DNA of 64,000 nucleotides from Struthio camelus (Eukaryota > Chordata > Aves > Struthioniformes > Struthionidae): assembly GCF_040807025.1 (NCBI RefSeq), contig NC_090982.1, positions 84,308,963-84,372,962 of the forward strand, given 5' to 3'. The position numbers and the translations under genes are program-made. Position 1 is the stretch's first letter. Each line of letters starts with the position of its first letter. Shown in pieces: positions 37,601-51,100 of the stretch. A model generated the notes under the pieces. The model saw only the letters and a list, made by a program, of their open reading frames with translations, was not told the DNA's origin and ran no database searches.

Positions 37601-40600
37601 CAACTGATACCTCTGGGAATCTTAAGTCCTTTCTCATCTTCAGCAAATTTTTGTCAAACACAAGATTCAGAAGAAACAGATGCCAAAGAAGAAATGACAT
37701 TTTCAGGGACTACAGTCTCCGTAGCTCTGGCTTAAACCCCTCTGAGATTTTGGGGAATGGTCCCTCACAGCAAGTCAAACCACACATCAGCCGCTTTCCA
37801 GTATAGCTGAAAATCATAGCTGCAAGCATTTTGCTCCTTCCCAGGGTGGTAGTTCTGCAAACAAGCAGGAATCCAAAAGACTCCCATGGACAAACCAGGC
37901 AGAACCAGTGCCATCCTTCAAGCCACAGCACGTGGCAGGCCAAAGACTTTGGAAGTCTACGATATCAGAGGAGGAATGTTAGAACAAAAGTCATGCAGGA
38001 AAGGCACATTGTCGTTATAATTCTCCCAGAGGAGGTCGCTAACTTGTGTGCTACAGATTTACGTAATAAAGCCAAGGAGGTAACAGAGGGCCTATTTGCC
38101 ATGTAACTGATAATCACATTGGCAAGTTTTGCAAGTTCATTTGTTTCATTGTCCTTTCAAAGAATGATGGCTATTCATAAGACTTGCAAAAGCCTGTGCT
38201 TTTAGATGAAGCTGTGAACAAGCAATGAAAGAAACGCATCTAAACATCTGTGACTTCAGACACGTGGGGCTGTCCGTGCGCTCTTCAAATATACATAGCC
38301 AGATTTCTCCTGATCACAGGAGGGGTAACCAGCCACCGGTGCTGGAGAAGACAGCTGCTTTCAGGCATGTGACAAGGCCATCCACAATGTAAATTCTTCT
38401 GGGAATCCATCCAAAAGCATTCAAAGGATAACTGAATGGCATTTATACATTCAAAGAGAAAAAGGGCTAAAGGCTGGGAAACTAATATTTATTCAAAATA
38501 GTCAAGCTTGACAGGCAAGTAAGTGATTACACCACAAAGACTGCACATCTCTGTTCTGCCTTCCCTTGCTATATCATGGGCTAATCTTTCTACAATATGA
38601 TTATCTGCTACAGGGTAAATAAAGCCTTTCGCCTACAAGAAGTTGGCTCTATTTCACCTATGTGCGCTAGACCAAAATCCATCTGTATGACCCAGTCACC
38701 TGCAGTCCACTCCTTCAAAGCCTGTCTGGATGGTGTTAGTCAGCCAGCTCCCCATCAGAAGGGGAAACACTCCTTTCCCCTCCTACTGATGGAAAATACA
38801 ACAAGGGGGAATCTAGGGCCAGATACATATCGTTATTTAGGTACTTAAGGACATACTGTGACGAGGTGATTTTTAAACATATGCAGATAAGCTCACACCC
38901 AAACCAATGGATTGCGGAAATCTCAGAAAGGGTTTACTTCTACCTTTTTGGACTGCAGATCATCGTCACATTTTTGCCCAACCCCAAGATGCACCTCTTT
39001 TTCATCCCACTTTCTAACTGCGTTTCCTCACTTTTCCTCACTTCACCTTCTGTGTGTTGAGCAGCTTCCCTCCTCTGGCGCAATTTGACTTTCTGATCTT
39101 GCCTCAACAGGAACACTAAGCTTTCATCAAGGTCCCAGTGGTGATTCAACGGCCACTTGCACAGATGGCTGTAAGCAGGAGGTACTAAGTGATGCAAATT
39201 GATGTATTGTTTGTTTCAACTCCACGTGTGGTGAGAACTGATATGAACAATGCACTCCCTCAAACACTTCTCCTCCAGGTTATCAGCCTCTGATCTTAAT
39301 CCCAGGAGTCGATGTCATAATTCACAACACTAAATGAGTGTGAATTCCCCTAGGCAGGGACCTTATCTCACTTTGTATTGAAAGAGCCATGCAAGCTTAT
39401 GGCAATAGTGCAATTAAGTAAAGGTTACAGAGGCCCAAAAGTGTTGGCCTGAGCTGTTCGGGAACACCTCTATTTTATTAGAGACCAGAGAAAGCAAAAG
39501 TAAGTGCTTTTATACGCTCTAACTCACGTGTCTCCTCCTGGCATTTTCACCAGTGGGACCTCCCAACCCAGCAGATTCCGGTACCAACACAGAAACTGCC
39601 AGCCTTGGGCACCTACCAGCATGCATGTGAGCAAGTGCTGTGATCTGAAGACAGCATTCAGCACACTGCAGAACAGTGACTCAATAACCTTGAAAGGAGT
39701 TTGCCATTTATTGCCACTAAAATCTTCCATTGGCTATCAGAAAGTTCTTGTGAGGCAAAGGTAGATAAGAAGCGAATACATGGGCAATAATATTTTAGTA
39801 ACATGCTCTGTTTAGCCCTCTTGTCTGCACCTATCAAAATAGCACACCCTCTCTCAGCACACTGAACTCTAAAATAACGACCCCAAATGAGATAAAATAG
39901 CAATACAATCCCATCTCCAAATCACCTTCGAGGGAACTCCTGCTACAGACAGCAAAAATGATTCCTTCTCCTGGCTCATCCATGGGAAAATCACTCCACC
40001 AGGGCAGGCAAAGTTGCCACAGCACTGCCTTCATCTCAGCTAGTTCTTCTCCCAGCTAGAAAAGGAGCTGAGCCTGTATCCCCAGGCTCTCCTGATAATT
40101 CAGCTAAAGGCCTCCTTTTTCGGTAGTACCTACACTGCTTACCCTTCACGCAGGTCATGAACTACCTACACAGACTATTGGCAGTGGTACCCTCAAAGGC
40201 AAAAGTGCCTACAATACTCTAATAACGGCATGCCCTTAAAATATACTTGCATCTGCCTATGACTCAACTGCAGATTTAACTGCAATACAGACAATGCTGG
40301 GACAATCAGATCAAGGTTGTCAAAGAACATTGCTTCTGGATGCAGTTCACGGGAAAGTCATCACTCTGTCTTGCCTCGTGGATCACCTCAACAGCTTGAC
40401 TTCAAGAAGCCCATCCACAGCTCACCTTTCCGCTCACGTTTTCCCTCTGTGGTGGGGAAGGGCCCGAGTGCCTTGCCTCAGTCCTTCCTCTCGCACGTGG
40501 AAACTCAGTACCTAGGTCAAATTCAAGTTTTGGAGCTCAGTAGAGGAGCAAATGGATGAAAACCATGTGTGTTATAATGGAAGTTATATACTAGGTCAGA

Positions 40601-43600
40601 TTAGGCAGTGCAGTGGTCGTCTTTGCCCTTTCAACCTACCCTTGAAAGTCATCACCTTCAAACACGTATTTAAGAGTGAGCACAATGGCTACATGCTCAC
40701 ACAGAATGGAGAACCTCTTGCTGGCACTTACAGGTGCATAAGCTGAAGAGTAGTCAGAGCACCTCCGGAGGTGTAAACTGACAGATTATGCCAAGAGGAG
40801 TAATTCAGCTGATGTCTGTAGGTGAGCAAGGGAAAACAGCTGCATAGTCCAGGCCTTAATCACATTTCACATATGTGCCAGCTTGGGGCAGTATGGTTAA
40901 AAACAAAACAAAAAAAATTGCCATTTGGGTCAACGAAATGCTATGAACTATTAGACACTACAAAAGCGCTGCAAATCTGCCTCTAAGGACTCAGGGCATT
41001 AAGTGCTTCTGAGTCTGTTTTGAGTCTGCAAAATGAGACAGCACAGAGGCGATGGCGACCTGAGCTGAGACCATGCACTGGTCCCATTGCTTCACTGGCT
41101 GAGGCTGTTGTATTAAGGGAAAGTTCAGGACCTGCTTCTGATACCCTGTGCAGTCATGGATGTAATCAGTCCATGCTCTTTTCCCAAAGTGCAGAGCACA
41201 GGAACACAACTCCTATCTCAGGGAAGAGCTTTGAAACGCACAGATAAAGGAGCATAAATCTCTTAAGTCATCAAGTTTTGCTCATTCAACAAGGAAAGAT
41301 ACAGCACACAGGCTTTCTTCAAGGTAGAGGGGGAAGGGTGAGCCAGGACTTCTTTTGTTGTGACATTTCAAGTGCCTTTAATGAGACATATCATTTGGAT
41401 CAGGCTAAAGGACAAGGTTTAGTGGCTCTGTACTGCCAGTTGGCTCACCCCCTTTCTCATTAATTCCCAGCATCGCACATAGCAATCTGCTCTGTGCAGA
41501 GCTTCAATGCTTAGCAGTCCAAGGGAAATGAACTGCCCAGTAGCGACTGCCTTGCTTGGCCAAAACTCCGCATGCACAGTTGAAACTGCAGACAGGACCT
41601 GTATGCAGGAGGTACCTGTATGAATGCTGCATCTTATGCAGAGCGCTCATTTGGCGTTATTATTCGCACGATGGCACATCCAGGGTAGGGAGGAAGGACA
41701 GCAGTGGTTAACTGGACCCAAGCTCACTTAGACTTGAGAACCATTGTGTTCAATCTTAAAACTCTCCATTGGTGTCTTTAAGCAGCAGTCCAGTCCCAGG
41801 TCTCTTTTAGGTTGTCAGTATGGTAACCTGATGGTGCTATCAAGCATTTCAAGTCAAAGCAGTGATTAAGCCAGGTGCATCTACACTGTTAGTTATGCTT
41901 ATGATCAAGCCTGGTGCTGAGACTAGATGATCCTACTGTAACCTCTGCAAGCCCATAATAAAAAGTTACTCTATCCTGAGCCCTAGTGCTGCCTGGAAAA
42001 GGTGGGCACAAGTGTTATCATGGCCCCATATTCATTTTCTCATATGGTTTTGACCTGTCTTGGTATGGGCAAAGTTGAGCATACCACATCCCTATCTATC
42101 AACAGTTGGCCCAAGATGCTTTGAACAATCAGGCTAAACAGCCAGCAGTGGGGACAGAAAGTCTCCTTTTAAAGAGATCAGGCCTATTCTTCATTTCAAC
42201 ATATGGACATGACTGCAGAAGTCAACAGATATGTGGACAACGCCTTACTGGAGAGAGCCTTCCTTATACGCTTGTTCTTCCGTCCATGATCCTCTGCCAG
42301 CAATCAGACAGAGGCTGAGTTTTTCCTACAGTGATGGTCTGCTAGAGGAAAAATACCCAAATATGGATTTAACTTCTTTCGGCTTAATTTCACTAAAGGC
42401 AACAAGGGCTCACCAGCATCCCTGTTGATACCCCATCAATTCTCCACTGCACGTTTGATGATGGAACAGCCCTAGGTATTGCAGCAACAACTTCGCAGGT
42501 GAGCAGCTGAACCTGGTTTCAAATGGGATCAGCAGGAGCTCAGCGCAGTGGAGACCGTGCCCTGTAGTGGTGCTGAGTGCCAGTAAGCAAGCTCAATGTC
42601 ACCTGCAGGAACGCTGCCTGGCTTAAGCACCCTCCATCCCTTATTAACCCCCCACCCCGATGTACTTTTCTTGCGCTGTAGGTTCTTTGTTTTTTCCCTC
42701 CAGCTCTGTGAGGATCAAGCAGACACACAGGGGAGTTTGGCGGCCCATTCTGAGAACTGCAGCGGCTCCCTGAGAAACTCAGCTGGCAGAAAACAGTCGG
42801 AGGGAAAATTCCACTGGCTTCTTGGATTCACCTCCCAGCTACTTCGCAGGCCCAATCTCTTCAGGGAAGTGTGCCAGATTTGACAAAACATAAGGCTTTT
42901 GCATTGAACATGTGCAGACTGGCACCCTCAAAGGAATAGGGGCAGGACTTATACATGCCACTGAAATAATTAAAGTAGAAAACCTTGGAATTAGAATTAA
43001 GGCTCAGAGGGAGGGAGGGAACAAATGGCTCCAGTCTGGTCCTGGAATAAGGGGGTGCATTGTCAGCAAAGGCACCGATACACCAGCACAGAGGAAAATC
43101 TCATTGTGTAGGTCCTCACTGCAATGAGTGCTGACATGCCCTTCTCCAGCTACATGCTGCAACTTGAATGCACTTCGCTACCCTCTAGGACTGGACAGGC
43201 ACTCAGATTGCAGCAGTTTAATACAGTGTTCAGCACAGAAGAAATCCAGAGGGTTTAGCTAGCAAATTGCTGTCTGCCAGCAGATGTGGTGCACAGGATA
43301 TCACTGGAGGGAAGGGCCCATCAGCTAAGAAATCGTTCTTGAGTGCTTTCTGGTCTCCCTGCAGAGATTGTCAACTGTCCCTTACAAAACGCTGCTAGAG
43401 ACATTAGATGGAGCCAGACAGCAGCAACATGGGTGGATTCAGGAGACTCACCAAGTTGTAGCACTGGTTAATACCAGCAGTAGGAGAATGATGCTCAGCG
43501 TCAGCCATCTTTCCACATCTCCTCTCCAACGCTAACCTCTACAAGAAATCAGCCAACTAGGAAAGGTTAAAAGAAATTAGGAAAAGCTGCAAGGCCAGTA

Positions 43601-46600
43601 AAATATTTGTACTAGCAAGATAAAGCCACTGACCACTTGAGCAGTTTATTTGTACATTATTCACCTTTTCTCCTGTGATTTTGCTATCAGATTGTCCTTT
43701 TAAATTGCAAGCTACGTGATATGGCATGTAACTCCTTACAGTGCTACTAACAGATAGTTAACTACAGCCACAGCCAGACACAGACCTCCTGAAACCACAC
43801 ATCTCCCACCTTTCTCAGTGCCACTAGCACTCAGGGCAGACAGCTGAGGCAAAGTCCAGGGAAGCAAAGGCTGATGATGACATTTGCTAAAGGCAGTGGG
43901 AACTAGTCAGTACCATGTTCTAAGGATGACCTTCAAAAACCTAAGACTGCTATTTACAGGACCACACACAGCCATAAAGGTGATGGGGGCATGAGATATT
44001 CTCCATCCGTTGACAAAGAGCATGCCATGAAGTGGCCATACCATTAGTAGCATAACAGATATCTCCCTTTACTTTGCTAAAAATTTGTCCTTGCCTACAT
44101 TTGATCGCTACTGATACTTTTTTTTACAGGCTCACCTAATTTTAATTACAGATTCTTTTTATTTAAATGGGTTCCATCTATCTTCCAAGTGGCAAAACAC
44201 ACAAAAAAAACCCCATTCCTCCCTATTTCTCTAGATTCCTTATATTTTCATAGCACAAGAAAGCAGTGGAAACTAGGGTATCTCTGGAACCAGATCTGCC
44301 ATTGATGCTTTTGTACAAGTACTGAGGGAGGACATTAGCCAAGTGGCATAAAAATTGCTGTACTTCCCTATGGTCCTTAAAAAAGATTTGTCGTGAAGAA
44401 AAAGGACACTTGATAAATATGGAAGGCTTCCTGTTTTGGGTGTTGGATCGGAGGCAGCCTTCAGAAATCTTAGACACTCTCTCAGCACAAAAGCAGAGGA
44501 AAAGGTCATTACAGCTGATACCGAGTCTGAATCATATCAATCAAGAGAAGATGACTAGAACCATTCCTTCATGCCCACACTCAGCTTGTGCCAGATGGCT
44601 TCCTGTACATCACCGCAGTTCAACAACTTGCATCAGCAAGATGCTGCTCTGAAAGCAAGCCTTGTAGTCAAGTCGCTCTCAGTGAATTTGCACACGTGCA
44701 ATTGTCTGGAACGTGGTACATGAGCCTGCTGATACAGTGCAAGAAGAAAAATGGAGTCAAGCTCCCTTGCTCCCAGCAAAACTGCCAGAGCTAGCCCTTT
44801 CCAGGGCTGAAGAATAAGACGCTAATTTGCATTTCACCTCAGACTGGCACCTTTGCTGTGTTTCAATGCCTCTGAGAAAGCACAAATCGCAGCCTGAGAG
44901 CAGAGACTAATGTTTGAAGAATTTTATTTGCAAAAAACACCTTTCTTCCACTTATGTGAGTTGCCTACCTAAGCTGTATGCCCCTCAGATAGGAGGGAGC
45001 AAAATGCTGGTCAGCACAGGCAGTTTCTTGTTTGTATATACTGTGTTGTCAGGGCTTTTAACAAGCCTAAGAACACCGGTATGGCAAAAGGCAAATGCAA
45101 TTTGTCTGCTGGAAAGGAGGAGAGAAAAGATCAAAGATTAACATACTTCTGGTATCTCTATTAGTGGCTGAAAATGGAGACTCAGCAAAGCACTTAGATA
45201 CACAAGACATAACTCTTCAGAGCGCATGGCGCTCTGGAATGCACGCCGAGCAAGGACAAGCAACATACCGGTGTCTGAGCATCAGACAAATGCCTAGTAA
45301 AACCCATCCCAAATATCTCAAACTGGGCTACAAGTCTTCATTTACCTCACAGGACGCAACATTTACCTGCTCGAGACATTGCACGATTCCAGCTGCCCAA
45401 CAAAGCATTAACTCTTCCTAACCACCAGACGTGTTCCAAGACATGGTCTTAAACACACGGTCTGAAGGCAAAAGTCATAGTATGTTGTCAGCAGGAGGAG
45501 TATACAATTTCAGAACAAAATAGCACTTTTTAAAGCAAATTGGTGTGTGATGTGGAGGGGATCATTTTTCAAGTATTTTGCAAACATTTACAGTTAAAGA
45601 TTTTCACCTCTCTATTTTCAAGCTGGGGAAACATTTCACTACTAATAGTGAGATCGTATTTCTCATGGTCTGAAAAAGTAGTCTGAAAAAAACAACCAAA
45701 TCCAAAAGACTGATACTTCTGCACTACACTGGTGACCCTGCTAGCAGGACGTGATAGGTTTTACACCCAAGAGCTAGGCAACTTCTTGTCCACCATTTCT
45801 TCCAGGTGTCCTCCGTACCCCGAGGCTACCTCGGTTGAAGTCAGTGGCCTGACAGCTGCTCAGCAAGGTGGCACCCACTTCTTTGCCATGGTTCAAGCAT
45901 TTGTAAGCACTGTGCAATCATTATGGGCTGTACTCCCTATACTTTAGAAAGCAACAAAATTTTCTTCCGACCATTTCCGTAAGTACTGGATCAGACCCTA
46001 AATTACTGTATTCACACCACTGTAAGGAAAATTCAGCCTGCCATATAGAGTGGGCAAGATTTACCAGCTATTCGTCCAGAGGCCAAAACAAAGTGAAACA
46101 TCAGAGAGGAAGAGGTTCATGATGACTGTGAACTGCAGCTATTCTTACCATTGATTGTTTAGGCCTCACTGCAGCAACATGCTTTAGGCGTGGACTTTAC
46201 TTAAAGATCAGAGTTGGTGAGACCCACTGTGCTAAGAATGGGAAAATCGCAACCCCAAAAAGTTGGTAGAACAAATAGACAAAAATCACACACAGCCCAT
46301 GACGGAAAATGGGGAAGCTAGCCAGAAAAGGTGTATAACAGATTGGATAAGAGTGCGGATCTCTCATCCACCGTTTCTGCCACTCAGATGCCCAGATTAC
46401 TCTGCTGACCGCAGCATATGTTACTTCTCACAGATCTCCTGAAAGTTAGGGAACAAAGGGAAGACCTGGCATCAGTGTTGTGGGGAAGTAGTTAGGTCTC
46501 AGGCACAGAAAGTAGAACTCATTACTAAGCAGCTTTTTCTTACATTGGCTATGGGAGCCCTCCAGTGGCTGCACACCCGCTGCTGTCCAGAAGAGGAATC

Positions 46601-48059
46601 ACAGAGGTGCATCTGTCCCGCTCCCCAAACAGGAGAGAGGCAGCAGGCTCCTATAGTGGACTAGCCTCAAGGAGGAGAGGAGGGAATCACTCTTGCCTCA
46701 GGTCTGAAGCAAAAGCCGCAAACTTCAAGCTAAGCCCAGAGAGGGAATACCCACTCCAAGACTAAACTTAATGTCACTGGATCACTAAATGGGAGAGAAG
46801 AGTGAGGGGGGGCACAAGCAGCATTTCATAAGCCCTGATCTCTGCATCTCAGCAAACTGCACAGCAAGTTTGCTAAGGCTAAGCCCAGGAGGAAATAGCA
46901 AGTATTTGCATACGGATTCTGAGCAAAAGCTGGAGTTCAACTTATTTCAAATGCAGGATAACAAGAAGGAGGAAAATGATTCATCATCTGTCAGAATCAT
47001 GGGAATCTGGGCAGAACGATACCACGGGGCACTACAAGAGTGAGATCACAAATCTCTGCACCTGCTCCACGTCCATGATATTCAAGATATTCATGATGCT
47101 GAAGATATTCAAAACACATGCAATTCCTGCCACCAGCACAAAGCCATCAGAGCTAGGGAAGCCTGGTCAGTGATCTGTTCTACTTCACGTCTCACCACAA
47201 GTGAGATTGCAGCCTTTCTACCCACATCTCTAGTGCTGGTTCTCACATGGTAAACCAGAGAGGTCCTTTGTGTGATGCCCTGCATGACATGCACCATCAG
47301 ATTCACCCAGTGAGCCCTGTGGATGGTCAGAAATATGTATTTTCGAAAGCGGTGGAGGAGCCTACTGCTGTTCTCACCCAGCCTTACAGGCAGTAGATGA
47401 TATCTTCTAGATAGGTGGCTGGAAGACTTGCTTGGAAATAGAAAACCCAAGGGCCAAAGCCACTGGAATAAACACAAGACAAAACAAAGCCCATCTACAG
47501 AGATGTAGGCCAGCAGAATCTATTCCTACAAGTCCAAAAGTATATTTCTCACTGATATGATGAAGGGGAGAGATTCTCATGATGAGAAGTAGCCACATCA
47601 TTTCCAAAACAATCTCAAACAACAACAGCTTGGGGCACAGTGGTCAAAGGCCACTGAAAGAGGTGGGGTTCTACATCCAGGGATGACAGCAACCAGGAAG
47701 CACAAGGGGTAGAGCACAGCGGGTTTGCAGAGTCCAGATTCAAAATGAACTGCCTCAAGCAAGGAGAGTGAGGGTCTCACTTGCTGTCCTCCTTTGGTAG
47801 GACTTCCTCATGATCAGCAACCAGGGGGCACCTGAAAGCTGGTCCCTTTTGTCCCATCACACACATGGAGTGGGAGTTTACAGCCCCAGTCTGCAGCCCC
47901 CATCCCACCCCCCCACTTCAGCTGGAAAGTGGTAATGCTTTGATTTCCTCCCTTCTATTTTTCACATGATTGACCACAAAACTATTAATATCTGAATCCA
48001 GTTCCAGTTCAGCCAGACAACTCATTCCCTCCAAGGAGACGAAAACCACAGCTTCTTCC

Positions 48060-48150
48060 ATTCCTGGAAAAACCTTTTGTGGCTGCAAGACCAGTAGCTC
48101 AGATGTAGCTCTGGTTTGCTGATACATCTCAGTGGCGAACGTCAAGCAGC
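48060..48150 (+). promoter_or_regulatory. SIGLEC15: SIGLEC15 5' leader / proximal promoter with NFAT-like site
   Basis: The 90 bp before the ATG lack a TATA box but contain CCTGGAAAAAC (48063-48073), which fits the NFAT core GGAAA. In mammals SIGLEC15 is induced by RANKL through NFATc1, so a site here would make sense. GGAAA cores are frequent by chance and the transcription start is not visible in the sequence. The ATG has A at -3. Confidence 0.25.
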
Positions 48151-51100
48151 ATGAAAGAGTTCGGTTTGTTTCTTCTCTGCCTCCTTTGCATCTTCAAGAA
48201 GGGTGAGTTCTGAACTTGTTTTTCTTCTCGCTGTAGTCAAAGTGCCAGTGGAATTTACTGGTACAACTAGTTCTCTAAGAATTGTCCAATCCATCATGCT
48301 GCTTAAAAGGATCCTGATTCCAGATGTTTGTGACAACACTGGAAAAACCTGAAGTTTGACTATGCAATTGTCAGAGGTGTCTTTGGTTTGTTTCCTTTCT
48401 GTCTTAATTTTTGGAGGGAATTCATCTTCATCTAACTTTCCCCTATGTTGTCAGTTAGATGCAGCATTTTCACCAGCATCCAGAAACGCTGCTTGACCTT
48501 CCTAGGAGTTATTTTGCAATGCATGCAATTTGCTCAAATTCAACTGAACACTTAAGCTCATGTTTAAGTAGGTGCTTAACTTCCATTAAAATTAATGGGA
48601 TTTGGTTAAGGGTACTGTCAAACACTACTTGCTAGAGCAGGGCTAGTTCTTAACGGTGTCTGTGGTGGTCTCCAGCTCTTGATCTTGTTATCATGTTTGT
48701 GACTGCAAATCCTTTCTACTGACAATTGGCAGAAGCACTTACCTGACAGCTCCTTTCAGGAGTTATCTTGCGTGAACAACTATTTTCTGCTATTTGCCTG
48801 TGACCTTTTATTTCTTATGAGGCCTTCAATCCCAGGAACAAACGGAGACTGGAAAAATAGCACGAGGAAGCTATGGAAGACCCACCATGTCGAAGCTTTA
48901 AGGATGTAACAAAAGCTCGACAAGGAAATTATACACCAGATGCTGACAATTCCGTCCACTCATAATCTGGGGTCTTCAGGTAGATAGTGTTTCTATAGAA
49001 ATGGATGAAGTTAAAGACATTAGAAGGACTTATTTTTAACGCTATTTCTCATGTGGCAGGCGAGGGAATGTTTATGTGCTAACAGAATGCTCTTTGCTTA
49101 AGGTAAAACAAAGTGCAGATGAGAAACGTGGCAGAGAAAAGCAAATCACGTACCAAAAAGTACATGATTTGCAGTCCTCCAAAACTAAGGGGTTACACTG
49201 ACACACTTGAGTACACAGATGAATTATTCAAGCCACAGTCAACAGTGACAGGAATGGAAACAGTAGAATGTCAGCCCTGCATTCTCTGTACTCACAGGTC
49301 TGCCTCTGATCAGAGAAACGGTCAGAGTTATGGTAAGATTCAGAAGATCCAAAAGAAATCAGAAAGCTAATCAATAGCAAAAAGGGCTAATTTTGTAGTG
49401 TCAAAATAAAGAACATGAAAGAAACTGGAAAGCAATAGCATTCTATCTTTGTACTGCCAGTTCCCAATGTTCAGAGTCCACGAGCTTCATGGAGCTGCCG
49501 TGGCCATGTAGCCTGCTGTATCAGACTACCCAGGCTGCGAAAGAAAATCGTATTGTTATAGCAAATGACAAGGCAGCCCAACTCCAGACCTCAGTGATTA
49601 AAATACCGGCTTGGCACCAACCGCAGAAAAATAACTTAAAGAGAATCAGTCCTGTACTGGCCTTGGTACATTGTGAAGCATACAACAGGTTAGTACTAGC
49701 TGCCCAGTCATGGAGAGATTTGCCAAATGTTACAGAGAACAGATATGAGAATAAGGAATAGCCCTTATCTTCAAATTTACTTGTACTGATTAACCTGACA
49801 GCTGAATGCCCACAAATCACAGTGAAGCCAGCAGGATCAGGGATCTGCAGCAATTATTTATTGGAGGCCGTTACATTTTCCCCAAGTATTTTCCTCTCAG
49901 CTACTGAGGGGAACACTACTAACTTGATGAAGCCACCAATGAAGCTTTTTAAGACATAGATGTAGCCAAAGACATTCCTGAAGCCACAATCTGGTGCAAC
50001 AGCTGTTGTAACTGCCATCACAGTCAGTAAATATACATATCCATATAGAAAGGGAAGGGCTTCCTACAGTTCACGTTTGTTAATGCTAGGGGTTACCGGT
50101 GGATGGAAGTGGGATGAGACACCAAGTCTTCCCTAAATATGCATCAAAGAGGGGGTGCGCTGCTTCGGCTGAAGGCTATTTTAATCAGATAGAAATAATC
50201 AAATTGAGTCTGGAGGCTATAAGGTTCAACTCCTCCAACAGTGCTAGGATTCACCATGGCCAGATTTGGCCAAAAGAGCAAAATTCCAACCGTTTGCAAC
50301 ATATCAGCTGGAAAATTCAAAATTTCCCCTGTTGTGACAGAAGGACAAGGCCTGCCTGGGAAGTTACCGGCAGCTAGAGTCCATATGATGATAACCTGCT
50401 CTGATAACAGAGGGCTTCCTTCCTCCTACAAATCACATGGGAGGAGAGAGAGGGAACTTATCTATTCACACCAACCTTCGTAAGATGAGCATCTCCGAGT
50501 CTATATTTGTGAATAAGATATGAGAGGATCTAAATAAGAGGTCACTGTGTGACAACAGCAGCATTAGCTGTTAAAAATATCAGACGTTACTACCCTCCCC
50601 AGAAATAATGCAACCACCAACTCATTTGCATAACAAATTCTAAAACACAGGAGTGTGTGTGCGTGCATTGGGGCACGCTCAAATACAGGGCTATCCTACT
50701 GTATTTCGGTGCTGATAGTCATTGAATTTCTGGATACGTTCAAAACTTTTGTGCTTTTTTTCAAATTCCTCGCCTCCAAGCACACAAAAGAAACAAGTGG
50801 CAACTGCAAAAGACTTATCACAACTTAAGGTGCTACTGAAAAGCAAGATGCCTGCTCAGACAGCAAACTGCTTTCAACATGAGCTAGCTAGACAGTCCCC
50901 TCAGTTCAACTGAAGATCAGTAACTAGGCACACCACAGTGACACAGCTGTTTAATCACCTGGAAGCCCTCAGCAAGAGCCTCAGTCAGCACAGGGCCCAC
51001 CAAGGGAACAGAGCACCCATTTTGACTAAGATTAGAGTAGATGCAGAAAGGATTCCCTAGAATTTTCCTCTCCTTCCCCATTCAACGCTCCAGGTAAATC

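Larger units (their letters stand above)
25350..48000. other. intergenic region between urea transporter and SIGLEC15
   Basis: About 22.6 kb in which I could support no gene. In mammals the corresponding interval lies between SLC14A1 and SIGLEC15. I looked for urea-transporter signature peptides (LPxxTxPF, NPWTGG, QNPWW) among the open frames on both strands and found none. Contents are a few simple repeats, a pyrimidine-rich tract (34300-34620), an AP-1 palindrome (26203-26226) and some medium-length open frames of unknown status (28169-28393, 31426-31779), noted as findings. Confidence 0.6.

Noticed and set aside
41918..41960. CR1-like wording (GACTAGATGATCCTACTG)
   Set aside because: Only about 15 bases resemble the CR1 3' region, with no terminal repeat, which is too short to call.
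48142..48339. Minus-strand open frames at 48142-48339 and 47918-48145 that look moderately protein-like
   Set aside because: They overlap each other out of frame and lie antisense to the SIGLEC15 signal-peptide exon. No family is recognised, and the apparent quality probably reflects base composition.
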